Positions 7,201 through 12,733 of a stretch of DNA of 12,733 nt are shown in pieces; within the stretch, counting starts at the first letter, position 1; each line of letters begins with the position of its first letter. Origin of the DNA: JBBTCJ01 sp038043285 (lineage in GTDB: Bacteria > Planctomycetota > Phycisphaerae > UBA1845). Below the pieces are notes generated by a model. The model was not told the origin of the DNA, did no database searches, and saw only the letters and a list, made by a program, of their open reading frames with translations. The translations under genes and the position numbers were made by a program. Location: the NCBI GenBank assembly GCA_038043285.1, contig JBBTCJ010000106.1:1-12733 (forward strand), in the 5' to 3' direction.

Positions 7201-7794
7201 GCGGGCGAGGTCCGCCACGGGACGCAACAAAGCAGAACGGGCCGGCGAGGCGATGATCTGGGTCACCACCAGCGCCGCGCCCAAGGTACAGGCGGTGATC
7301 GCTATCTTCCAAAGCATTTGCGCGTAAATCGCGTCCAAGCCGTAATCGACGATCACGGTGCCGATGGTTTCCCCCTTCAAGCTGATTGCACGAACGAGCT
7401 TGAGTCGGCGATCCGAGAAGGTGTGGCCGACAGGTAAGCCGCATGGGAGTGAGTTTGGGGCACCTGCTTTCACCGAATAGCTCGCAAACAACGAATCATC
7501 GGATTGGCAGACAACCGCAGCCAGGACGCCCGAGTCGGCACGGAAGGCCATTAAGGTCTCGACAGCGCTCTTCGGATCATCAAAGCTCAGCGCTGCGCTC
7601 AGGTTCGCGGCGATGATCTCGGCTTGCACGGATACCAGGGACAAAGTTCTTTCGTGTGCCTCACGCCACTCGCCCAGGACCGTTGCCGCCGCAGCAATCA
7701 GCAGTCCGCTGCCGCTGGTCAACAAGGCAAAAAGAAACAACTTTCGCCTAAAGGTCATGGCGTGAGTGTTCACCGTTCCGGTCGTCTCGCTCAT
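4219..7794 (-). CDS. Hybrid histidine kinase, REC and HPt at C-terminus
   Basis: This 1191-residue inner-membrane sensor kinase has TM helices at about 18-40 and 161-182. The periplasmic domain between them (about 45-155) resembles the CHASE8-type sensor of YfiN. A HAMP (about 183-235) and coiled coil lead to PAS1 (265-385), GAF (390-545), PAS2 (555-670), HisKA with H698 in SHEIRTP, HATPase with N816, DTGMGI (848-853) and GGTGLGL (877-883), REC with D1009, T1037 and K1059, and an HPt with H1136 in AHRLKG. The relay H698-D1009-H1136 is complete in one chain, and the HPt can pass phosphate to a separate receiver. The YfiR-like gene lies 91 bp upstream, which fits control of the periplasmic domain by YfiR. 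No good Shine-Dalgarno precedes ATG 7794; M13 is an alternative start. The cognate output is probably the downstream two-receiver protein. The CHASE8 label is by resemblance. Confidence 0.93.
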   Translation of the reverse strand: MSETTGTVNTHAMTFRRKLFLFALLTSGSGLLIAAAATVLGEWREAHERTLSLVSVQAEIIAANLSAALSFDDPKSAVETLMAFRADSGVLAAVVCQSDDSLFASYSVKAGAPNSLPCGLPVGHTFSDRRLKLVRAISLKGETIGTVIVDYGLDAIYAQMLWKIAITACTLGAALVVTQIIASPARSALLRPVADLARASHAISKTGNYDTRVSKHADDELGDLADAFNLMVTQVQSRDAALRETRGQLERRVQERTVELAGQKERLSNILRDVDAIVWEADPKTWKFSFVSERACEILGYPVAQWLDDPNFWVHVIHPEDREQAVATCVQATARHKDHSFTYRAIAADGRVVWLQDTVRVLCDETGPTILRGLMLDVTERKQTEAFKAWHDRVLELLTEGRDLSEVLTELTKGAEAQVPTMRCTILLLDDDQRLRVAAASSFPDEYNRAIDGIRIGPSAGSCGTAAYLGKRVIVEDIATNPLWEPYRELGRKFGVGACWSEPLLATDGRVLGTLAMYYAQPRRPEPAELRLIETAGQLAALAIDRTRNAAERNRLALAVEATADAIILTDEGGVIQHTNPAFSRITGYPAADLHGARPSVLKSGAQTQEFYAQMWETIRGGRTWSGTLVNRRKDGSLYDAALTISPVCDKQDHITGYVGVQRDVTADIQRQRELTEALTQAETANRSKSEFLANMSHEIRTPMTAILGFTEQLAADSLSPDERDEAIQTLHRNGKHLLAIINDILDISKMDAGKLKIHRAPCDVMAIVADVASLLRVHAIEKGLTLEIEYDGPIPEAIESDKFRLRQILLNLVGNAIKFTEIGSVTIRTRCTSANQDNALIQFSVMDTGMGIPPEVQPRLFRPFTQADTTLTRRFGGTGLGLSIAKRLAKMLGGDIDVESAPGQGSTFRVSVACGSLNGVRMLTRPVESAKENPSGPKLQADVQPTAGQPLNCRLLLAEDGPDNQRLIAHVLRRAGAEVEVVDNGDLAVQAAWKALAASKPFDVILMDMQMPVMDGYTATRRLRELGYQRPIIALTAHALAGDREKCIAAGCDDYATKPIDRAGLIVLIQNYVGEGDSAMTTAGTNVQPLFSTFAGDPEFAEILGPFVAELPERISSLQAALAASDLESLAMLAHRLKGAAGGYGYPTITDAAKDVEQSAKTRAELNAIRKQVEALVDLCRQAGAARASA

Positions 7795-7885
7795 AGGAAC
7801 AGAATCCCAATAGAACCTAATATGACAGCGCTATGCGTGGTTCAGGGCCGCGGGCGCCAGCCCGATGAATACGCTTGTTTTGGGA

Positions 7886-8509
7886 CTAGTCGCCATCTTT
7901 GCCCTGTAAGGCTTTCCGAACCGGCGCGACCGCCGCGTCCTTAACGGGGCGGGCCAGCTTCAACAATTGAGAACTTAGCTGCAATCTCGCGGCGTCCGCA
8001 GCCTTCATGTTCGCCCAGAAAACGATGCGACCTTCTTCCATGATGAAGCCAAGGGCGCCGCCACTCTTTGCAAACTCCGTGCCTTCACCGATCATCAGGA
8101 CCGGTGCACCTGCAAGCGCGAGGATCAGGTCGTCCGTGTCGTCGCCCAGCGAGGGGCTGACGTAGAGCAGATGACACTGTTTCACTGCTGACACGCCCTC
8201 GCCCGCACGCCACAGAAAGCGCTGGATCTTGAGTTCTCGCCCCGACACCGTCTTGTCCTTGATCGTCTGGTCCAGGACGAGTCCGAACGGATCGTCCCCG
8301 ACGATTCCGATGATGATCGGGCTGTGTTCATCTTGAAACGTGCCAATCGGCCAGGTCACGAACTTGGCGAAATTGAGCAAATAGGCCGCCTTGACTTTGA
8401 TCGCCTTATCCGTGTCCACGCCCTCGGACTGACCATGGAGTGGTCTCTCGCACATTAGACTGCATGCGGCGATCAATACGAAAACGGAGAATGTTCGAGT
8501 CAGGTTCAT
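7886..8509 (-). CDS. YfiR-like (DUF4154) periplasmic protein
   Basis: This 207-residue exported protein has the family hallmark VKAAYLLNFAKFVTWP (39-54) and the later GGALGFIMEEGRIVFWAN-type block (150-167). Family length is about 170-200 residues, so it is full length. In Pseudomonas, YfiR is a periplasmic repressor of the sensor-cyclase YfiN; DUF4154 proteins are often encoded beside TonB-dependent receptors and sensor kinases, as here. The N-terminus is a signal peptide with hydrophobic core VFVLIAACSL. IAAC at 13-16 also fits a lipobox, so it could be a lipoprotein with Cys16 as the anchor. Apart from C16 and C20 the only cysteine is C112, so the disulfides known in P. aeruginosa YfiR cannot form. 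It starts 24 bp after the receptor gene. The nearest GGAGG (8524-8528) is 14 bases upstream of the ATG, longer than usual. Confidence 0.88.
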   Translation of the reverse strand: MNLTRTFSVFVLIAACSLMCERPLHGQSEGVDTDKAIKVKAAYLLNFAKFVTWPIGTFQDEHSPIIIGIVGDDPFGLVLDQTIKDKTVSGRELKIQRFLWRAGEGVSAVKQCHLLYVSPSLGDDTDDLILALAGAPVLMIGEGTEFAKSGGALGFIMEEGRIVFWANMKAADAARLQLSSQLLKLARPVKDAAVAPVRKALQGKDGD

Positions 8510-8526
8510 GGAAATACGGTCTGCCT

Positions 8527-8542
8527 CCGCGATTTATCGCGG
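8527..8542 (-). promoter_or_regulatory. Hairpin over receptor stop and yfiR-like SD
   Basis: A perfect 7-bp inverted repeat pairs 8527-8533 with 8536-8542 (CCGCGAT and ATCGCGG) around two bases. It encloses the TAA stop of the receptor gene. In the minus-strand RNA its 3' arm shares two bases with the GGAGG ribosome site of the next gene. Ribosomes ending translation of the receptor would melt it, so it could couple the two genes. A 2-base loop is tight, so the folded stem is probably 6 bp with a 4-base loop. Confidence 0.35.
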
Positions 8543-10624
8543 ACGGATTTGCACGCGAAACTCCGTATACACCATGCTGGGCACCTCGGCATAGTTAAGA
8601 AAGAGCGTTCCGCCTTCACCGTGGCTGTCATCCGTAAGATTGCGTACGCCCACCGCGAACGACGCATCGTCCTTCCAGAACTCATACTCCGCACGCAGAT
8701 CCCATCGCAGGTACGGGTCGATGTTCCGTGCAATGAATGGAAAGGCGACGTTTGGGGCTGTCGCCGCGCTGACATAGTACAAATGGCTGGAGAGATGCAG
8801 ATCGTCGGTCGCGCTGTAGCGGGCGCCGATCATGGCCTTGTTCTCGGGAGGCGACACCATTTCCGTGTCATGGAAGGCGGCGGAGGAGCGCCAATCGAGC
8901 TGCTGGAAGGTGTAATGGGCGAGCAGCGTCAGATCCTTCGAGACAGGATATCGTGCTTCAAGCTCGGCGCCATATAGCGAGGAAGCGGCGCGGTTATCCA
9001 AATCGAGCGTGAGAAGACCCGGCGGCCCCAGGCGAGGGGACAACGTTGTGGTACCATCATACTCGTGCCAGAAGAGGTTGAGGCCGAGCCGTAGGCGATC
9101 GAACAATCGAGTACGGTACCCGAGTTCGTAGGCCAACAGAGTTTCCGCATCTAAGCTGCGCTCGCTCTCCGCCCACGCCACTCCGTTCAGCATGGGCAGA
9201 TCCAGGAACCGCAGGCCGACCGGCGGCATCTGGAAGGCCCGCGAGACAGCGGCGTAGATTTGCGAAGTGTCGTTCAATTTCCTTACGAGCGAGGCCCGAG
9301 CGCTCGGTTGGAATCCACCGTAGAATTCGTAATCCACGCGTCCGCCGAGGTTTAGGCTCCACTTGGGCGCAAATCGCCATTCGTCCTGCACATAGAACCC
9401 CACGATACCGGTGCTCGCGAAGCTCCGTGACAGCATCTGCGGATCGGAGTTCGACGCATTCAGCAGGTCCGCGCGCGTGTCCATGCCCCAAGAGAGCGTG
9501 TGGTTTTCCGACGGATGCAGGCTATGGCTAAGTTGAAAGGCGAACTGCTGGTAACGGTAGTCGATCTGCGGTAGGCCCGGCGATGCGTAAAAATCGTTGA
9601 CATAGGCGGTCAGGTCGAGCGTGTTGTCTTTCTCGATGACGTGCGACCATCTTCCCGATAGGAAGGATGCCTGCGCTCCTGGGTTCCTCCGCCAGCCGAA
9701 GCCCCCCAAGGGCGTTCGTGGAAACCCTCCGTCAAGCACGCCGCTTCCGGCCGAGAGCGTTAACTTGTCCTTAGGGCCATGGTCATAAATGGCGTGCAGA
9801 TTCATGCGCCCGGCTTGGTAGTCGTCTTCCAACCCGCCAAGCCACGAACCGCCTTCAGAAAACCCGTCGCTGCCTTCAAATTCTCCGGACAATCGCAGGC
9901 GCAGCTTGCCGTCCGTGAACGCGTGACTGATGTATTCGCTGTTGGTTCCTCGCGAAGCGCCCGAAAGACCGATGGTCGTCCCAAGTTGGTTCGCGGGGTC
10001 TTTGGTGATGATGTTGATAGCGCCGTTCACCGCATTGGCGCCCCAGGTCACGCCGGCCGGCCCGCGGATGACCTCGATACGCTCGATGTCCTCGAGATGG
10101 AACGGCCACGCCCCCCACACCGTACCGCCAAAGTGGGAATCGAAAATCTGGCGACCATCGACCAGGACGAGCACCCGGCGAGTCAGGAACCCGTGGAAAC
10201 CGCGCGGGGAGACCGCCGCATTGCCGTAGGACAACTCGGCGACATCGACCCCCGCGGCGAGGCGCAACGCCTCTGGAACTGACCGTGCGCCCGCGGCGCG
10301 AATGTCTTCCTTCGTGATGACGCTGATGGCGTAGGGAACGGTGTTGATGGATTCCTCTTTGCGGGAGGCGGTGACCACGACTTGGACGGACATGAGTTCT
10401 TCGAGGCTCAAGTCGGCCAGTTCGTTCTGCGTTTCGCTTCCTTTGTTTTCGGGAGATTGTCGATCAGTCCCTTCACCGTCTCCAGCGCCCTCGGGCGGCG
10501 ACGATGGTCGCTTGCCCGCCGAAGACCCCGAGAAATCTGCCGAAGCCGGAAGGGGAAACATCACAGCCAACGCGACGCACTGCACCAGTGCCAGTGATCG
10601 CTGAAAGCCTCGTTCGCATCTCAT
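8534..10624 (-). CDS. TonB-dependent outer-membrane receptor
   Basis: This 696-residue receptor is predicted to import an unidentified ligand, or sense it, using TonB energy. A signal peptide (1-29, ending PASA before D30) precedes a spacer rich in S, G, P and E. The segment DLSLEELMSVQVVVTASRKE (71-90) carries the extension common in one large receptor group, with VVVTAS the likely TonB box. The plug (about 94-208) has PYAISVITKEDI, RGFHGFLTRRVLVLVDGR and VIRGPAGVTWGANAVNGAINIITK-type blocks. The rest forms the beta-barrel, with NLTDDSHGEGG near the end. The final residue is Arg, not the usual aromatic. The frame stays open upstream to 10939, but ATG 10624 is chosen because it starts a proper signal peptide and overlaps the HTH stop as ATGA. 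GAGG at 10638-10641 is 13 bases away, so translation probably depends on coupling. Nothing visible indicates the substrate. Confidence 0.92.
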   Translation of the reverse strand: MRCERGFQRSLALVQCVALAVMFPLPASADFSGSSAGKRPSSPPEGAGDGEGTDRQSPENKGSETQNELADLSLEELMSVQVVVTASRKEESINTVPYAISVITKEDIRAAGARSVPEALRLAAGVDVAELSYGNAAVSPRGFHGFLTRRVLVLVDGRQIFDSHFGGTVWGAWPFHLEDIERIEVIRGPAGVTWGANAVNGAINIITKDPANQLGTTIGLSGASRGTNSEYISHAFTDGKLRLRLSGEFEGSDGFSEGGSWLGGLEDDYQAGRMNLHAIYDHGPKDKLTLSAGSGVLDGGFPRTPLGGFGWRRNPGAQASFLSGRWSHVIEKDNTLDLTAYVNDFYASPGLPQIDYRYQQFAFQLSHSLHPSENHTLSWGMDTRADLLNASNSDPQMLSRSFASTGIVGFYVQDEWRFAPKWSLNLGGRVDYEFYGGFQPSARASLVRKLNDTSQIYAAVSRAFQMPPVGLRFLDLPMLNGVAWAESERSLDAETLLAYELGYRTRLFDRLRLGLNLFWHEYDGTTTLSPRLGPPGLLTLDLDNRAASSLYGAELEARYPVSKDLTLLAHYTFQQLDWRSSAAFHDTEMVSPPENKAMIGARYSATDDLHLSSHLYYVSAATAPNVAFPFIARNIDPYLRWDLRAEYEFWKDDASFAVGVRNLTDDSHGEGGTLFLNYAEVPSMVYTEFRVQIRPR

Positions 10625-10827
10625 GTGCGTACCATTTCCTCTCGCTTCTCTGGTAACGGTTTCGACGAACTCGTGAGAAAGGTCTTGATCGCCGAGCAAT
10701 GGAGCCGCCAGATCCTGCCGACCTTCTTCGCTGGTAGCTCGCCCGATGACACCAGCCGATAAACCGTGTCTGTCGAAACCTGCATGAGCTCCGCCGCTTG
10801 CTGAACGGTCAAGGCCTCGCGCTCCAT
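10621..10827 (-). CDS. Excisionase-family helix-turn-helix protein
   Basis: This 68-residue DNA-binding protein of the HTH_17 / excisionase (MerR-like winged helix) type has LTVQQAAELMQVSTDTVYRL (6-25), then SGELPAKKVGRIWRLHCSAI (28-47): a helix-turn-helix, wing and the W-R-x motif that mark this family. It ends in a basic tail. The start is well supported, with AAGGGGA at 10835-10841, 7 bases before ATG 10827. Its TGA overlaps the receptor ATG (ATGA at 10621-10624), so both are made from one message. In mobile elements such proteins direct excision; many others are simple regulators. Leading an operon, it could be an autoregulator. An origin on an integrated element is possible, given the integrase stub at the far end of the cluster. 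Confidence 0.85.
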   Translation of the reverse strand: MEREALTVQQAAELMQVSTDTVYRLVSSGELPAKKVGRIWRLHCSAIKTFLTSSSKPLPEKREEMVRT

Positions 10828-10834
10828 GTTTGGA

Positions 10835-10841
10835 TCCCCTT
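10835..10841 (-). promoter_or_regulatory. Shine-Dalgarno of the HTH gene
   Basis: AAGGGGA on the minus strand lies 7 bases before ATG 10827. It is the best-spaced ribosome site in the cluster and fixes the start of the first gene. Downstream genes have weak or poorly spaced sites. Confidence 0.7.
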
Positions 10842-10843
10842 TT

Positions 10844-10907
10844 TAGTTGCGACTTCAGCCGAGATGAACGGCTTACATCGAGTATCGGGCGGATCAGAAC
10901 GCAACTA
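10844..10907. promoter_or_regulatory. 8-bp inverted repeat in the operon leader
   Basis: TAGTTGCG at 10844-10851 and its exact complement CGCAACTA at 10900-10907 are separated by 48 bases. They sit immediately upstream of the HTH gene's ribosome site. They could be paired operator half-sites, for instance for the HTH protein, or the base of a leader hairpin. A smaller stem, GCCG/CGGC, lies between them (10858-10872). No convincing -35/-10 pair was found here. Confidence 0.35.
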
Positions 10908-11390
10908 CCGGACAGCGGGAGCAGCCTTGCCAATTCCACGCAGGTCAGGACGGTCTGCCATGGTTACCGGACCAGCAAGTCGAGCCACTCAGCCGGATCC
11001 GCGGCCTGCTGAGCTCCGGAAATGGAACGCGAACGACACGGGAAGAAACCGCCGAAGGTTCGAGCGTACTGGCAGAAGGCTCGCGAACTTGTTGTCCAGC
11101 GCTTCCTTCGAACCGGTTTCGCAGGCCTGACCTTGCGGCGAATGAGGAGGAAAGTCCACGCGAGCCGGGAGCGACGGTCGGGAGCCATGTGTGATGATGC
11201 GGCACGGCGCACCCCGACTCGTGCGCAGTTGGGCTCCTTCCCGGTCAACCGGAACCGCACGGTCTGCTGTTGCGGTCTGAACTCTGGCATGTCCACCACA
11301 GGGCTGCGCAACGACGATCGCGAACGGAAACTGCAGGAGTGGGTCCGGCCATTTCTGATGGTGCGGCGGAATGATTCGCGCCCTATTTTA

Positions 11391-11419
11391 TTGCGCGATA
11401 GGTCTGGTGCTGGCAGAAT
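11391..11419 (+). promoter_or_regulatory. Weak sigma70-like promoter
   Basis: TTGCGC (11391-11396), a 17-base spacer and CAGAAT (11414-11419) stand about 45 bases before the transposase-like start. The -35 matches the consensus at 3 of 6 positions and the -10 at 4 of 6. Spacing is ideal but the match is weak. Confidence 0.25.
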
Positions 11420-11462
11420 CCTGGGGTGTTGGTACGGTTCGGACACCTTTCAGGAGATTGCG

Positions 11463-11666
11463 ATGGACAGGGATGTTCTGGTACATCAGATGACGGAACG
11501 ATTTCAAGAGTTGTACAAGCGGGCCTTGGATGCGTTGGACGGAGCGCCCGACGGACAGTAGATCGCCGCCAGCGAGTGGGCGTTCCGCGACGCGTCTGTG
11601 CAACTGATGAAGGAGAGTTATCAGGCAGGCCTGCAGAGCAAGGTGGACGCGCATCCCACCGCCCAA
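11463..11666 (+). pseudogene. Transposase-like N-terminal remnant with in-frame TAG
   Basis: The frame from ATG 11463 reads MDRDVLVHQMTERFQELYKR and on to DALDGAPDGQ, then TAG at 11559-11561. It continues in the same frame as IAASEWAFRDASVQLMKESY, then LQSKVDAHPTAQ. This pattern recalls the N-terminus of transposases I have seen in Planctomycetota genomes, where W follows GQ, so the TAG is probably a TGG-to-TAG change. A strong Shine-Dalgarno, AGGAG at 11452-11456, lies 6 bases from the ATG. The likeness ends near 11666, and the frame then runs antisense through the response-regulator 3' end, so the rest of the gene is gone. The coding character on both sides of the stop is plain; the transposase label is recollection. 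Confidence 0.45.
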
Positions 11667-11718
11667 GACGTCAAGGCGATGAAGGCACGACGATGCGTTC
11701 GCGAGGCAGCCGAACCGC

Positions 11719-12399
11719 TCATGGAACGAATTTGTAACCGATGCTGTGCACGGTCACGATGTGCCGAGGTTTCTTCGGGTCCGGCTCGATTTTGCGACGC
11801 AGGCTAACAATGTGATTGTCGACTGTCCGGGTGATCGGGAACCCCTCCAGGCCCCAGATCACGTCGAGAAGCTTGTTGCGGTCAACCGGCTTCTCCGCGT
11901 TCTCGACCAGCATCTTCAGGATTTCCAACTCGAAATGGCCCAACGTAAACGTCTCGCCCCCGCGGTCCACGTGCCCCTTGACCAGATCGACCGACGAATC
12001 TCCGATCCGTAAGAGCCTCGCCAAGCCTTTGCCCGCGCCGGTGCGACGCAGCGCCGCCTTGATGCGCGCGAGCAACTCTCTCATGCTGAACGGCTTGGTG
12101 ACGTAATCGTCAGCCCCGACCTCTAGCCCCCGAACGATATCGATCTCCTGACTCTTCGCGGTCAGCATGAGAATCGGAACCATGAAGCCCGATTCGCGGA
12201 TCCGCTTGCAGACTTCCAGTCCGTCCATCTTCGGCATCATGATGTCCAGCAGAATGATGTCCGGGCTTTCCATCTTGGCGATGCGCAACGCGGACTCCCC
12301 GTCGTTGGCGACCAAAACCTGATACCCCTCGAACTGAAGGTTGTCGCGCAACCCCATGGCCATGTCAGCTTCGTCTTCCGCGACCAGAATCCGCGTCAT
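11719..12399 (-). CDS. PhoB/OmpR-family response regulator
   Basis: This 226-residue two-component transcription factor has a receiver (about 3-118) with acidic pair E8-D9, phosphoacceptor D52, T80 and K102 in VTKPF, followed by a winged-helix DNA-binding domain (about 130-226) with FELEILKMLVENAEKPVDR, then TVDNHIVSLRRKIE and the terminal HSIGYKFVP. All residues needed for phosphorylation are present. ATG 12399 (MTRILVAEDE) is preferred to TTG 12417 because GGGAG (12409-12413) stands 9 bases before it and the receiver begins properly there. It follows the kinase fragment by 36 bp on the same strand, the usual two-component pairing. Its 3' end abuts the transposase-like remnant. Its targets cannot be read from the sequence. 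No clear terminator follows it. Confidence 0.93.
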   Translation of the reverse strand: MTRILVAEDEADMAMGLRDNLQFEGYQVLVANDGESALRIAKMESPDIILLDIMMPKMDGLEVCKRIRESGFMVPILMLTAKSQEIDIVRGLEVGADDYVTKPFSMRELLARIKAALRRTGAGKGLARLLRIGDSSVDLVKGHVDRGGETFTLGHFELEILKMLVENAEKPVDRNKLLDVIWGLEGFPITRTVDNHIVSLRRKIEPDPKKPRHIVTVHSIGYKFVP

Positions 12400-12435
12400 C
12401 TCTTGGATCTCCCGCAATCCCGCTCCGGCGATCAG

Positions 12436-12732
12436 CTACCTCTGATCCGCCGGCGGAGCTGATGAACTCCCCGTTAAAGGCACGTTCGTGTCCTGTGCCG
12501 GCCCTATCGCCGGATCCGCAGCCGGAAAGAATACGCGAAAGATGCTTCCCTTGACCAGCCTGGACTCCACGTCCAGTGAGCCGTTGTGAGTTTCGACGAT
12601 ACGACGAACCAACGCCAGCCCCAGGCCGGCCGCCAGGCCGCCGATCAAGCCGCGCACGCTCCACTGGAGGGCGTCACGCAAGCGCAGGCGCAGCAGCCAT
12701 AGATCGAGGCTGCGATTGATCTCGTAGGCAGC
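12436..12732 (-). CDS. Histidine kinase C-terminal end, possibly chimeric (partial)
   Basis: The visible 98 residues are the end of a frame that enters from beyond the window. From about residue 36, GLGLALVRRIVETHNGSL and KGSIFRVFFPA are the G2-box helix and last strand of a histidine kinase ATPase domain, and a P/S-rich tail follows. The 35 residues before this do not fit: a kinase should show DxGxGI and an ATP-lid there, but the sequence reads EINRSLDLWLLRLRLRDALQ, then WSVRGLIGGLAAGLG. That looks like a basic segment followed by a membrane helix of an unrelated protein. The frame is continuous, so it is either a true fusion or truncation at the shared GLGLALV stretch, or an assembly join. 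It ends at TAG 12436, 36 bp before the response regulator, its expected partner. Confidence 0.7.
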   Translation of the reverse strand, partial: AAYEINRSLDLWLLRLRLRDALQWSVRGLIGGLAAGLGLALVRRIVETHNGSLDVESRLVKGSIFRVFFPAADPAIGPAQDTNVPLTGSSSAPPADQR

Positions 12733-12733
12733 A

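Larger units (their letters stand above)
10828..11462. other. 635-bp stretch with no recognised gene
   Basis: Frames are open on both strands, including one on the plus strand that runs into the transposase-like remnant (11022-11561). Their predicted proteins are rich in R, S and P, show no recognisable domain and lack good ribosome sites. Apart from the leader repeat near 10844-10907 and a 6-bp stem (TCGCGC at 11376-11381 with GCGCGA at 11393-11398), I see no structured RNA or repeat that I can name. It separates the operon head from the mobile-element remnant and probably contains the operon promoter. Confidence 0.5.

Noticed and set aside
5584..7437. Two long plus-strand frames (278 and 271 codons) opposite the hybrid kinase
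   Set aside because: Both are antisense to strongly conserved PAS, GAF and kinase codons and have no recognisable protein features.
7795..7885. Terminator or promoter between the YfiR-like gene and the kinase gene
   Set aside because: Only a 4-bp GGGC/GCCC stem without a T run and no convincing promoter boxes were found.
10625..10939. 105-codon N-terminal extension of the TonB receptor frame
   Set aside because: It runs over the HTH gene in another frame, has no ribosome site and no export signal. The start at 10624 gives a proper signal peptide and an ATGA overlap.
11147..11157. GAGGAAAGTCC, the hallmark box of bacterial RNase P RNA
   Set aside because: The neighbouring conserved elements of RNase P RNA (the ACAGAA box and the P4 partner strand) are not found within the expected distance, so the match is probably chance.
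11183..11210. GAGCC-type segment reminiscent of group II intron domain V
   Set aside because: The matching GGTTC strand and the tetraloop helix are missing, and no reverse-transcriptase frame is nearby.
11022..11561. 179-codon plus-strand frame leading into the transposase-like remnant
   Set aside because: Only the part from 11463 looks protein-like and has a ribosome site. The upstream part has no recognised domain and unusual composition.
12400..12417. TTG start adding six residues to the response regulator
   Set aside because: The extra residues overlay the GGGAG ribosome site that serves ATG 12399, and the receiver fold begins at the ATG.
1..12733. CRISPR array
   Set aside because: No regularly spaced repeats were seen anywhere in the window.

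Overview
The window is GC-rich. Every intact protein gene lies on the minus strand; the plus strand holds only a tRNA and two decayed recombinase fragments. The mix of genes (a multi-domain c-di-GMP protein, a YfiR-like protein, an excisionase-type helix-turn-helix protein, and an integrase fragment of a type I associate with Planctomycetota) suggests a Planctomycetota-like or similar environmental Gram-negative bacterium. The TonB-dependent receptor and the periplasmic YfiR-like protein show directly that the cell has an outer membrane. The phylum is a guess from remembered sequence likeness, not a computed placement.

Layout by plus-strand coordinate. Positions 2-74 are tRNA-Thr(UGT). Positions 75-310 look like a scar of an integrated element: an inverted copy of the tRNA anticodon arm, an intrinsic terminator for the minus-strand operon, and the first ~38 codons of an integrase-like gene with its own Shine-Dalgarno. 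Positions 263-10827 hold one long minus-strand gene cluster, listed here in transcription order: a 68-residue excisionase-type HTH protein; a TonB-dependent receptor (ATGA overlap with the HTH gene); a YfiR/DUF4154 periplasmic protein; a 1191-residue hybrid histidine kinase (periplasmic sensor-HAMP-PAS-GAF-PAS-HisKA-HATPase-REC-HPt); and, after a 347-bp spacer, a 1202-residue HDOD-REC-GGDEF-REC-GAF-HD-GYP protein. The spacer holds a decayed REC fragment, a 9-bp palindrome and a REP-like inverted pair. Positions 10828-11462 have no recognisable gene. Positions 11463-11666 hold a plus-strand transposase-like remnant with an in-frame stop. Positions 11719-12732 hold a PhoB/OmpR-type response regulator and, upstream of it, the odd 3' end of a histidine kinase gene that runs off the window.

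How the genes may work together (inference). The set resembles the YfiBNR circuit of Pseudomonas, where periplasmic YfiR restrains the sensor domain of the diguanylate cyclase YfiN and the outer-membrane lipoprotein YfiB relieves that restraint. Here a TonB-dependent receptor takes the outer-membrane position, and the sensor domain sits on a hybrid kinase ending in an HPt. The last gene offers two receiver domains, one ahead of a diguanylate cyclase and one ahead of an HD-GYP phosphodiesterase, so a phosphorelay from the HPt could set c-di-GMP in either direction. The single good terminator follows the last gene, which fits one ~10.6-kb transcription unit, although an internal promoter in the 347-bp spacer is not excluded.
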